In this document: in pieces, positions 1-7,491 of the stretch
Layout of the letters: each line of letters opens with the position of its first letter
Position numbering within the stretch: position 1 is the stretch's first letter
Assembly: GCA_002304505.1 (NCBI GenBank)
Contig: NCEH01000005.1
Span: 1 to 64,000, forward strand
DNA length: 64,000 nucleotides
Reading direction: 5' to 3'
From: Rhizobiales bacterium 32-66-11
Lineage (GTDB): Bacteria > Pseudomonadota > Alphaproteobacteria > Rhizobiales > Xanthobacteraceae
Translations under genes and position numbers: made by a program
Notes under the pieces: generated by a model
Told to the model about the DNA's origin: nothing
Databases searched by the model: none
What the model saw: only the letters and a program-made list of their open reading frames with translations

Positions 1-1
1 C

Positions 2-75
2 TGGAGCGGGTGAAGGGAATCGAACCCTCGTCATCAGCTTGGAAGGCTGTTGCTCTACCATTGAGCTACACCCGC
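2..75 (-). tRNA. tRNA-Gly (anticodon UCC)
   Basis: Read on the minus strand, a full cloverleaf is present. The seven-base acceptor arms GCGGGTG (69-75) and CACCCGC (6-12) pair, the anticodon loop reads CTTCCAA, giving TCC, and the T arm carries GGTTCGATTCC. The 3' CCA is encoded (2-4). A tRNA-Tyr on the same strand lies upstream. In alphaproteobacteria this Tyr-Gly pair often precedes tuf, so tuf may lie just outside the window to the left; that is inference. Confidence 0.97.
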
Positions 76-403
76 GTACCGCGCGAAGCGGACGAGCCAT
101 GCCGGGCAGGCAATCGCGTCCGGTCTCGCGACGCGGAACCCACTGCCCCTTTGTCGGGACCGAACCCGGCCTTGCCTTGCCGCCGCCCCGTCCCGCATGC
201 CCATCATGGCGCGCCGCAGCCATAACACAGGAGATTCCGCCGCAAAAGCCCCACCGGGTTCAATGCACAGGCGCGCACTCCGACGGCACGGAGATGACCC
301 GAGGCGCATGAAGGCGCACGGATTTTATGTCACACTGGCCCGACGCGATCTTCCGTCAGGCTCTTTCGCCCAAAAAAGCGCGCCACAGGCGCGCGACGAC
401 GGG
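76..403. other. Spacer between tRNA-Gly and tRNA-Tyr, no gene seen
   Basis: The spacer has no convincing reading frame on either strand. Since both tRNAs point the same way, it may be a co-transcribed spacer or hold a promoter for tRNA-Gly. I see no motif that decides between these. Confidence 0.5.
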
Positions 404-488
404 TGGTGGAGGGGGTTGGATTTGAACCAACGTAGGCAGAGCCAACGGATTTACAGTCCGTCCCCTTTAACCACTCGGGCACCCCTCC
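404..488 (-). tRNA. tRNA-Tyr (anticodon GUA)
   Basis: On the minus strand the acceptor arms GGAGGGG (482-488) and CCCCTCC (408-414) pair, and the anticodon loop contains CTGTAAA, giving GTA. The variable arm is long, as in bacterial class II tRNA-Tyr. The discriminator base is A (407) and CCA is encoded (404-406). Length is 85 nt. rlmB about 1.2 kb away matches a common alphaproteobacterial neighbourhood. Confidence 0.97.
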
Positions 489-785
489 ACATCGACGCCC
501 GTCGTCTTGTCCCTCATCTGCCAATTTGCGGCTGAGGTTTCAAGCGCGGACCACAGGCCGGAAGCCGGCGCGGGTCCTGTCTGCGCGCCCGAAGCAGCGC
601 TCCGGGTTCACAAGGATCGGCTTTATGTGAGGGGCTCCGGCACAAGTCAACCGGAAATCAAGCCTCATCCACGGCGCAACGATGATGTCGGTTGATCGGC
701 GCGGGACGCGCGCATGCTGTATAGATAAGGCATGCAGCGGGAGAGACGAGGCATGCTGCGCCTGCCGCTCCCAGCCGAGGCTTTC
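489..785. other. Spacer between divergent tRNA-Tyr and ModA-like gene
   Basis: There is no coding sequence I can support. The stretch must hold the promoter of tRNA-Tyr (leftward) and probably that of the binding-protein gene (rightward). The only structured element is a GCATGC pair described separately at 712-735. Confidence 0.5.
712..735. promoter_or_regulatory. Paired GCATGC palindromes upstream of the binding-protein gene
   Basis: Two copies of the self-complementary hexamer GCATGC (712-717 and 730-735) flank the AT-rich core TGTATAGATAAG, about 50 bases before the chosen start at 786. The arrangement fits an operator over a promoter core, but no -35/-10 pair with proper spacing is clear. 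The regulator is unknown. Confidence 0.25.
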
Positions 786-1568
786 ATGATCACATCCCGA
801 ATCTTTAAGAGCGCCCGCCTGCCGCTCGCCTTGCTGGCGCTCGCGCTTGGCTGCGCGCGCGCCGAGGCGGCGACACTCACCGTGCTGACGGCCGGCGCCT
901 ACAAGCCCGTTCTCATGGCGCTGAAGGCCGATTTCGAATCGGCCGGCGGGCATAGCCTGCTTGTGGATAACGATACCGCGGGCGCGCTGGTGAAGCGGAT
1001 CGCTGGCGGAGAGCGGTTCGACCTCGTGATTCTGCCACCATCCGCGCTGGAAACCCTCGCCGCGAGCGGCCGTATCACCGCCGGACCGCCGACCGAAGTG
1101 GCGCGTGTGGGCATCGGCGTGGCGGTGGCGGCGGGCGCGCCAAAGCCAGATATTTCCACGGTCGCCGCGTTCCGCCAGGCGCTGCTGGATGCGCGCAAGG
1201 TGGCTTTCATCGACCCGGCCTCCGGTGGATCGAGCGGTCCCTATCTGATCCGCCTGTTCGAAAAGCTCGGCATCGCCCAGGAGATGAAGGCGAAGAGCCT
1301 GCTCGTGCCCGGCGGGCTGGTGGCGCGCCGCCTCGTTTCCGGAGAGGCGGACCTTGCCCTGCACCAGATCAGCGAGATCCTGGCTGTGAACGGCGCGGAG
1401 CTGGTGGGACCGCTGCCGGCGGAAATCCAGAACGAAACCATCTATGCGGCCGCCATCGCCGCCGACACCCTGCATCGCGCCACCGTCCAGGCGCTGATCG
1501 ACGTCCTTACCGGACCGAAGGCGGCCAAAGTGCTGGCGGAAAAGGGCATGACGGCGCCGCATCCCTGA
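786..1568 (+). CDS. Periplasmic substrate-binding protein, ModA-like
   Basis: A 260-residue exported protein with a signal peptide over residues 1-28 (basic start, leucine/alanine-rich core, cleavage likely after AEA). The mature part opens with a beta strand followed by the TAGAYKPVLMAL helix, as in the type 2 periplasmic binding fold of molybdate/sulfate receptors (SBP_bac_11). I chose the ATG at 786 because the signal peptide begins there; an in-frame ATG at 753 would add a non-hydrophobic extension. No permease or ATPase gene is adjacent, so it is an orphan receptor or serves a distant transporter. Molybdate binding is only a family-level guess; stand-alone relatives are often annotated without a ligand. 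Confidence 0.75.
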   Translation: MITSRIFKSARLPLALLALALGCARAEAATLTVLTAGAYKPVLMALKADFESAGGHSLLVDNDTAGALVKRIAGGERFDLVILPPSALETLAASGRITAGPPTEVARVGIGVAVAAGAPKPDISTVAAFRQALLDARKVAFIDPASGGSSGPYLIRLFEKLGIAQEMKAKSLLVPGGLVARRLVSGEADLALHQISEILAVNGAELVGPLPAEIQNETIYAAAIAADTLHRATVQALIDVLTGPKAAKVLAEKGMTAPHP

Positions 1569-1657
1569 GCCTCCCGGCGCGCACAACCGGCACCTTTGAC
1601 GCGGTGGGCGCCCTTTGGCTCTTGCGCGCGCAAGCCGGCTCTGACATCGCTGTGGCC

Positions 1658-2506
1658 ATGTCTGATCGGCCAAGCCGCCCCCCGTCCCGTCCCGGCTCCC
1701 GCCCCGCCTTCGGCGACAAGGCGGGCAAGCGCCCGTTTCCGCCGCGCCGCCCCCGCGCCGGCGGTCCCCCGCCCAAATGGGAGGGCGAGGACGATGTCGC
1801 CCTGCTCTATGGCTGGCACACGGTGACCGAGGCGCTGGCCAATCCCAAGCGGCGGTTCCGCAAGATCCTCGCCACCGAAAACGCCATCAATCGCCTGGCT
1901 GAAGAGGGCTTCAAACTGCCCATCGCGCCGGAAATGGTGCGGCCGGGCGACATCGACAAGCTGCTCGGGCCGGACGCCGTGCACCAGGGCCTGCTGGTGC
2001 ATGCCGACCACCTGCCCTCCCCCGCCCTGCGGCAGGCGGCGAAGCACGACCTCGTGCTGGTGCTCGACCAGATCACCGACCCGCATAATGTGGGCGCGAT
2101 CGTGCGCTCGGCAGCGGCGTTCGCGGTCGGCGCCATCATCACCACCGCCCGCCACAGCCCGCCGGCCACCGGCGTGCTGGCGAAGAGCGCCTCGGGCGGG
2201 CTGGAGCATGTGCCATTCTGCCTCGTCACCAACCTGTCCCGCGCGCTTACCGAGCTGAAGGAAAACGGCATGCTGGTGGTCGGGCTCGATAGCGAGGGCG
2301 AAGCCGACCTCGAGGACACCAAGCTGCGCGCCCCGCTCGCCTTGGTGCTCGGCGCCGAGGGCAAGGGGCTGCGCCAGCTCACCCGCGAGACCTGCGACGT
2401 GCTGGCCCGCATCGACCTGCCCGGCGCCATCAAGAGCCTGAATGTCTCCAATGCGGCCGCGCTCTCGCTCGGTATCGCACGGCGCGCGCTGAAGAAAGCC
2501 GGCTGA
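1658..2506 (+). CDS. rlmB: 23S rRNA (guanosine-2'-O)-methyltransferase RlmB-like, SpoU family
   Basis: A 282-residue SpoU/TrmH-family enzyme expected to methylate the ribose 2'-OH of a 23S rRNA guanosine (G2251 in E. coli) with SAM. Residues 1-40 are a disordered Pro/Arg-rich tail. A small substrate-binding domain starts at LYGWHTVTEAL. The knotted catalytic domain shows the three SpoU motifs: DPHNVGAIVRSA with catalytic Asn and Arg, LVLGAEGKGL, and LNVSNAAALSL. An upstream in-frame start at 1604 adds non-conserved residues, so the ATG at 1658 is preferred. The tRNA-Tyr/tRNA-Gly neighbourhood supports RlmB rather than another TrmH-type enzyme. Confidence 0.88.
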   Translation: MSDRPSRPPSRPGSRPAFGDKAGKRPFPPRRPRAGGPPPKWEGEDDVALLYGWHTVTEALANPKRRFRKILATENAINRLAEEGFKLPIAPEMVRPGDIDKLLGPDAVHQGLLVHADHLPSPALRQAAKHDLVLVLDQITDPHNVGAIVRSAAAFAVGAIITTARHSPPATGVLAKSASGGLEHVPFCLVTNLSRALTELKENGMLVVGLDSEGEADLEDTKLRAPLALVLGAEGKGLRQLTRETCDVLARIDLPGAIKSLNVSNAAALSLGIARRALKKAG

Positions 2507-2815
2507 GCTTTTCTTCAGCTGCGCCATCCTATTCGGTTGCAGCGCAGCATTTTTCGCCCTGCATCTAAGACCATTTGCCAATCGCAAGGTCGATCAAGCT
2601 CGTTCATCTTTCCTCCACGGCGCTCCGGCGTCCGCTCGATTCAATCCGCGCGTTCAATGACGCGGAAAGGCAAAACCTGGAGGAGATACCCGCTTCGGCC
2701 GCAGGCCGGGGCGCGGCTGCCATTTCCACAAGGACTGCCCGGTCGCGCGACGCGCGTGCCATGAGATCCGTTTCCCGTCGGGGAAGCGCACCGATCCTTG
2801 AGGGAGGAAAACTTC
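2507..2815. other. Upstream region of the MHS transporter gene
   Basis: About 310 bases without a supported gene. It ends in a good ribosome binding site, GAGGGAGGAAAA, ten or so bases before the ATG at 2816. I found no riboswitch or clear operator. A short same-strand frame here has atypical residue content and was not called. Confidence 0.5.
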
Positions 2816-4486
2816 ATGACTGTCACCACTGCGGGGCCCGTCGCCAAAGGCGTGCCGATGACCCGGGAGGAGAAGAAAGTCATCTTCGCCTCGTCCCTGG
2901 GCACGGTTTTCGAATGGTATGACTTCTATCTCTACGGCTCTCTTGCGGCCATCATCGGCGCCCAATTCTTCAGCGCCTATCCCCCTGCGACCCGCGACAT
3001 CTTCGCGTTGCTGGCCTTCGCCGCCGGCTTCCTGGTGCGTCCGTTCGGCGCGCTGGTGTTCGGCCGCCTCGGCGATCTCGTCGGGCGCAAATACACCTTC
3101 CTCGTCACGATCCTGATCATGGGCCTGTCGACCTTCATCGTCGGCATCCTGCCCAATGCGGCGACCATCGGCTTTGCCGCTCCCGTGATCCTGATCATTC
3201 TGCGCCTGTTGCAGGGCCTCGCGCTCGGCGGCGAATACGGCGGCGCGGCCACCTATGTGGCGGAACATGCACCGCAGGGCCGTCGTGGCTTCTACACTTC
3301 GTGGATCCAGACCACGGCCACGCTCGGCCTGTTCCTGTCGCTGATCGTCATCCTCGTCACCCGTTCCGTGGTGGGCGAAGCCGACTTCGCGGCCTGGGGC
3401 TGGCGCGTGCCGTTCCTGATCTCCATCGCCCTGCTCGGCGTGTCGGTGTGGATCCGTCTGACCCTGAACGAATCCCCCACCTTCAAGCGCATGAAGGAAG
3501 AAGGCACGGGCTCCAAGGCTCCGCTGTCGGAAGCCTTCGGCGAGTGGCGGAACCTGAAGTTCGTCATCATCGCGCTGCTCGGCCTCACCGCCGGCCAGGG
3601 TGTTGTGTGGTACACGGGCCAGTTCTACGCCCTGTTCTTCCTGCAATCGATCCTGAAGGTGGACGGCTACACCGCCAACCTGCTGATCGCCTGGTCGCTC
3701 GTGCTCGGCACCGGCTTCTTCGTGTTCTTCGGCTGGCTGTCCGACAAGATTGGCCGCAAGCCGATCATCCTCGCCGGCTGCCTGATCGCCGCCTCCTGCT
3801 ACTTCCCGCTGTTCAACATGATCACCACCGCGGCCAATCCGGCCCTGGAAAAGGCGATCACGTCGGTGAAGGTGGCCGTGGTGGCCGATCCTGCGACCTG
3901 CGGCAGCCTGTTCAACCCGGTGGGCACGCGCGTCTATACCGCCCCGTGCGATCTGGCGCGTGACTTCCTCGCCAAATCCTCGGTGCGTTACACCACCGAG
4001 ACGGCTCCCGCCGGCACCCCGACCACGATCCGTGTGAACGACACCGTGGTGCCGTTCGGTCCGGACTTCGGCAAGACGACCGCCGCCGCGCTCCAGGCCG
4101 CGGGCTATCCCAAGGCGGGCGATGCGAACATCGTGAAGATGGCCCATCCGTTCGACATCTTCCGGGCCCAGCCGGCCGCGGTCATCGGCATCCTGTTCGT
4201 GCTCGTGATCTTCGTGACCATGGTGTACGGGCCGATCGCGGCGGCGCTGGTGGAATTGTTCCCCACCCGCATCCGCTACACCTCCATGTCGCTGCCCTAC
4301 CACATCGGCAACGGCTGGTTCGGCGGCCTGCTGCCGGCCACCGCCTTCGCCATGGTGGCCGCCACCGGCGACATCTACTACGGCCTCTGGTACCCGATCG
4401 TCATCGCCCTGATGACCTTCGTCATCGGCCTGCTGTTCGTCCCCGAGACCAAGAACCGCAACCTCGACGACTGGCACTCGCACTGA
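2816..4486 (+). CDS. MFS transporter, metabolite:H+ symporter (MHS) family
   Basis: A 556-residue inner-membrane carrier. The FEWYDFYLYG motif in the first helix and GRLGDLVGRK in loop 2-3 are signatures of the MHS branch (relatives of ShiA, ProP, KgtP), which take up small organic acids or osmolytes with protons. GEYGGAATYVAEHAP in helix 5 and SDKIGRKPI in loop 8-9 agree. At 556 residues it is about 100 longer than usual: residues about 340-445 form a hydrophilic insertion with two cysteines in an outside loop between late membrane helices. The ATG at 2816 has a strong ribosome binding site. Substrate unknown. Hairpins follow the stop. Confidence 0.88.
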   Translation: MTVTTAGPVAKGVPMTREEKKVIFASSLGTVFEWYDFYLYGSLAAIIGAQFFSAYPPATRDIFALLAFAAGFLVRPFGALVFGRLGDLVGRKYTFLVTILIMGLSTFIVGILPNAATIGFAAPVILIILRLLQGLALGGEYGGAATYVAEHAPQGRRGFYTSWIQTTATLGLFLSLIVILVTRSVVGEADFAAWGWRVPFLISIALLGVSVWIRLTLNESPTFKRMKEEGTGSKAPLSEAFGEWRNLKFVIIALLGLTAGQGVVWYTGQFYALFFLQSILKVDGYTANLLIAWSLVLGTGFFVFFGWLSDKIGRKPIILAGCLIAASCYFPLFNMITTAANPALEKAITSVKVAVVADPATCGSLFNPVGTRVYTAPCDLARDFLAKSSVRYTTETAPAGTPTTIRVNDTVVPFGPDFGKTTAAALQAAGYPKAGDANIVKMAHPFDIFRAQPAAVIGILFVLVIFVTMVYGPIAAALVELFPTRIRYTSMSLPYHIGNGWFGGLLPATAFAMVAATGDIYYGLWYPIVIALMTFVIGLLFVPETKNRNLDDWHSH

Positions 4487-4501
4487 GGCACGTGCTCCGG
4501 C

Positions 4502-4586
4502 GGCCGGCCCCTCGCGGGCCGGCCAAGGGGGGAAGCCGGCTGCCCCGGCCCTCCCTCCGCGACGGCCCCGCCTCGGCGGGGCCGTC
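4502..4586 (+). terminator. Two GC-rich hairpins after the MHS transporter
   Basis: The first hairpin pairs GGCCGGCCC (4502-4510) with GGGCCGGCC (4516-4524). The second pairs GACGGCCCCGC with GCGGGGCCGTC across 4561-4586, perfectly. Neither is followed by a long T run (TGCGTTTGG after the second), so termination may be partly factor-dependent. Confidence 0.55.
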
Positions 4587-4724
4587 TGCGTTTGGGGCCC
4601 GCCATTTGCTCCCTGCCTCTGCCCCCTACATCTGGGGACCGCAAAGGCGACATCTTGTTCCCGCCGCCCGGCGCTGATAGGCATGACGCAGACGGCCCCG
4701 GCACCCATGCGCCGCAGGCCCGAA

Positions 4725-4799
4725 GCCGGTTTAGCTCAGCGGTAGAGCAGCGGTTTTGTAAACCGAAGGTCGGGGGTTCAATCCCCTCAACCGGCACCA
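4725..4799 (+). tRNA. tRNA-Thr (anticodon UGU)
   Basis: Acceptor arms GCCGGTT and AACCGGC pair, the D arm has AGCTCAGCGGTAGAGC, the anticodon loop TTTGTAA gives TGT, and the T arm holds GGGTTCAATCC. CCA is encoded at 4797-4799. AT-rich sequence starts at once after the tRNA, and accessory genes with an integrase-like relic follow at 7.2 kb. I did not find a second copy of the tRNA 3' end that would mark an attachment site. Confidence 0.97.
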
Positions 4800-5344
4800 T
4801 TTCCCTGATAAAATATCTATATTTCAAGCACTTGACTGACATCCAGTTATTCCGGCCCACATCTTGGCCCACAAGATCACCCGACTGCGCTCAGGGGAAC
4901 TTTGGGATGGCGCCGAGACCGACCGCATTGCGACGCCATCGATCGGTGCGCCTGTCGTTGCGACGTAGCCAGCGTGAATGGCGGGCCCGTTGAAATCGGC
5001 GCATGCCAGCGGTGACCAGTCCGGATGAACGGGATGCGTGCCCTGCCCGACGGACAGGGCTGCGCCAACCATCCATCTCCTAGGAGCTCGTCGCTCGTTC
5101 CGGGAGAGCAAGCCACGGTGGCCGAAAAGTGAAGCTTCAGTTCATCTGGAATGCGCATCCCAGCTGAGAGGTCAGAGGCGGGCGATTTCTCGGCATGGGC
5201 GAAATGATCAGATTGGCCTGAGCGGTGCAGGGCAATCCTGCGCCCGGAGGGCAAGGGTTCAATTTGCGAAACGCCAATGGCAGCGCAAGAGACCGCGGCG
5301 ATGCGGATGCCGCCCGTTGCCGGATCGCACCCGGCCTTCGTGGC
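4800..5344. other. Gene-free stretch after tRNA-Thr
   Basis: About 545 bases. The first 60 are AT-rich, then comes an imperfect direct repeat of GGCCCACA near 4854-4876. Frames of up to about 125 residues exist on the minus strand but match nothing I recognise. Its place between a tRNA and accessory genes would fit the scar of a lost mobile element; this is not shown. Confidence 0.4.
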
Positions 5345-6187
5345 TCATTCGTGCTTTGGCGCGGATCCGAGCACCGCCCGGATCTTCTCGGCGTCAGCAG
5401 GGGTTGCCGGATTGTAGACCACCATGCCGAGATCGGGGCGGCCATCCACCGCGAAAGCGGAATATTCAAACGACACCGGGCCGATAATCGGGTGTCGCAA
5501 GTGCTTGATGCCCTCGCCATGGCCGTGGACATCGTTATCGCGCCACATGGCCGCAAACTCGGGGCTGAGGCGGCACAATTCATCCACCAGAGGCTTCACT
5601 TCCGCCGCGGCGCCCGCCCGCGCGGCGTCTGCGCGGAACGCGCCGACCACGAACCTCGCCACGCTTTCCCAATCATATTGGGCGGCGCGGACGCGGGGAT
5701 CGAGGAAGATGAAGCGCAGGACGTTGCGCTGCTCGGGCGGCAGCTTTCCATAATCGGTCAGGATCACCGTCGCGGCCGTGTTCCAGGCGAGGATGTCCCA
5801 GGTGGCGGTCCGGATGAAGGCCGGGCTCGGGTTCAGGGCATCCAGCACGCGCTGCAGGCGTGGCGTGACGCCTTCGTTCTTGCGGTAGCGCACGTCGGGC
5901 GTGCGCCCGAGGCCGAGCAGGAACAGGTGCTCGCGCTCCACGTCGGTCAGCATCAAGGCGCGCGCGATCCGCTCCAGCACGTCGGCGGAGGGGGCACCGC
6001 CGCGCCCCTGCTCCAGCCATGTGTACCAGGTCACGCTGATATTGGCCCGCTGCGCGACCTCCTCGCGGCGCAGGCCGGGCGTGCGCCGGCGCGCCGGGGA
6101 AAAGCCAAGCGCCAAGGGGTCCAGCTTCGACCGCCGGTCCTTGAGATAGGATCCGAGTGGATTGTCGTCGGCGCCGCGGATATCCAT
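5345..6187 (-). CDS. XRE-type transcriptional regulator with MmyB-like ligand-binding domain
   Basis: A 280-residue cytoplasmic DNA-binding protein. Residues about 35-85 form a helix-turn-helix of the XRE type (TPGLRREEVAQRANIS then TWYTWLEQGR), and the rest matches the MmyB-like C-terminal domain, a PAS-like pocket that may bind fatty-acid-like ligands (FIRTATWDILAWN, then RNVLRFIFLDP). Such proteins usually control an adjacent divergent oxidoreductase gene, and here an SDR gene starts 93 bases away on the other strand. I chose the ATG at 6187; another at 6202 would add five residues. Neither has a strong ribosome binding site, so a leaderless or weakly translated message is possible. Confidence 0.87.
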   Translation of the reverse strand: MDIRGADDNPLGSYLKDRRSKLDPLALGFSPARRRTPGLRREEVAQRANISVTWYTWLEQGRGGAPSADVLERIARALMLTDVEREHLFLLGLGRTPDVRYRKNEGVTPRLQRVLDALNPSPAFIRTATWDILAWNTAATVILTDYGKLPPEQRNVLRFIFLDPRVRAAQYDWESVARFVVGAFRADAARAGAAAEVKPLVDELCRLSPEFAAMWRDNDVHGHGEGIKHLRHPIIGPVSFEYSAFAVDGRPDLGMVVYNPATPADAEKIRAVLGSAPKHE

Positions 6188-6225
6188 GCTGTTAGTTATC
6201 ATACCCTGATAAGGTCACTACTTTA

Positions 6226-6239
6226 CCAGGATATCCTGG
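6226..6239. promoter_or_regulatory. Perfect palindrome between the XRE-MmyB regulator and the SDR gene
   Basis: CCAGGATATCCTGG is a perfect 14-base palindrome midway between the divergent starts (6187 and 6281). A related half, TACCCTGATA, lies at about 6202-6211 and resembles TACCAGGATA overlapping the palindrome, so two operator sites for the neighbouring regulator are plausible. Confidence 0.45.
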
Positions 6240-6280
6240 GCGCACACATAGGTCTCCAGCAAACCTGAGGAGACGTGCGC

Positions 6281-7177
6281 ATGCGTGTTTTTGTGACTGG
6301 CGCGACGGGGTTTATCGGCTCGGCCGTCGTCAAGGAGCTGATTTCGGCGGGCCATCAGGTGCTCGGCCTCGCGCGTTCGGATGAGACCGCGGCGGCCCTG
6401 GCAACCACCGGCGCCGAGGTGCATCGTGGATCGCTTGAGGACTTGGACAGCCTGACCCGCGCGGCGGCCCGATCGGATGGCGTGATCCATCTGGCCTTCA
6501 ACCACGACTTCTCGAAGTTCGTGGCAAATTGTGAGGACGATCGGCGCGTCATCAAGGCGCTCGGGTCGGCTCTCGCAGGCTCCGACCGGCCCTTGATCGT
6601 GACCTCCGGGACCGGCATGGCCAATACTGTGCCCGGCCAGCCGGCCAGGGAAGACGGAGCGGTCATCGGTTCCGACGTGATCCCGCGTGCGGCTTCGGAA
6701 GAAGCGGCTGCCGCTCTCGCTGCGTCGGGGGTCAACGTGTCGGTGATGCGGCTTCCGCAGGTTCACGATACCCAAAAGCAGGGGCTCGTTTCCTATGCGA
6801 TCGCCATGTTCCGGGAAAAGGGCGTGTGCGCCTATATGGGGGATGGCAGCAACCGCTGGCCGGCGGCCCATGTTCTGGACGTCGCGCGCCTCTACCGGCT
6901 GGCGATCGAAAAGGCCAAGCCGGGCGCCAAATATCATGCGGTCGCCGAAGAGGGCGTCGCATTCCGCGACATGGTGGACGTCATCGGCAAGCGCCTCGAT
7001 CTGCCGGTCAAATCCATTGCTGCGGACGAGGTCGAAGCTTATTTCGGCTGGCTCGCATCGTTCGTGAAGCACGACGCCCCCGCCTCGAGCGCTCGGACGC
7101 GGGAACAGCTGGGATGGACCCCGACCGGCCCCACCCTGCTCGCCGACCTCGAACGGTTGCCCGTTTCGACCGCCTGA
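6281..7177 (+). CDS. Atypical short-chain dehydrogenase/reductase (NAD(P)-binding)
   Basis: A 298-residue Rossmann-fold protein. TGATGFIGSAVV at the N-terminus is the nucleotide-binding glycine motif of extended or atypical SDRs. The usual active-site YxxxK is not seen; its place is taken by the PRAASEEAA stretch, as in the atypical SDR branch with RLPQVHD later on. The reaction cannot be assigned; family members reduce or isomerise small carbonyl compounds or act as redox sensors. The ATG at 6281 sits after GAGGAG with good spacing; a GTG at 6275 is an alternative. It is divergent from an XRE-MmyB regulator, which probably represses it. Confidence 0.85.
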   Translation: MRVFVTGATGFIGSAVVKELISAGHQVLGLARSDETAAALATTGAEVHRGSLEDLDSLTRAAARSDGVIHLAFNHDFSKFVANCEDDRRVIKALGSALAGSDRPLIVTSGTGMANTVPGQPAREDGAVIGSDVIPRAASEEAAAALAASGVNVSVMRLPQVHDTQKQGLVSYAIAMFREKGVCAYMGDGSNRWPAAHVLDVARLYRLAIEKAKPGAKYHAVAEEGVAFRDMVDVIGKRLDLPVKSIAADEVEAYFGWLASFVKHDAPASSARTREQLGWTPTGPTLLADLERLPVSTA

Positions 7178-7199
7178 ACCTCACGGATCATTGGACGGG

Positions 7200-7370
7200 C
7201 CGGACAATGTCCGTAACCTGCGCGCGACCCATATCTTGAAACAGACCGGGTCCTACGTGCAGGCGAACTACGCTATCCTGGACACGCCGGCCACGGTGTC
7301 CAAGCACTACGGCCGGTTCCTGCCACAGGACAAGGCGGCCCTCGCCGCACACGAAGAGGACGAACTTCAG
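7200..7370 (+). pseudogene. Probable C-terminal relic of a tyrosine recombinase
   Basis: The translated stretch contains LRATHILKQTG, then AILDTPATVSKHYGRFLP and DKAALA. This resembles the tail of phage-type integrases, where a His-x-x-Arg-like segment is followed about 30 residues later by the nucleophile tyrosine (HYGRF). The N-terminal and core-binding parts are missing, there is no start with a ribosome binding site, and the frame runs on into unrelated residues. I read it as a decayed fragment. The match is by eye and the score is moderate. Confidence 0.45.
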
Positions 7371-7491
7371 CCTGCAAGAATTGTAGAGCCGTCGGTCATG
7401 TGTGCTGGCGCGACGGGCTCAAAGGCCGGGAGGAATGATCCGCTGTGCCGGTTCCCATTGAGAATGGGTCTGCAGCATTGGCGGGCCATGA

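Noticed and set aside
2654..4708. A 684-residue minus-strand frame opposite the MHS transporter
   Set aside because: Residue content is that of a GC-rich shadow (Arg, Gly, His, Gln), and the plus strand encodes a clear membrane carrier.
4800..7400. Attachment-site duplication of the tRNA-Thr 3' end
   Set aside because: I looked for a second copy of the T-arm and acceptor sequence near 5.2 and 7.2 kb and found none.
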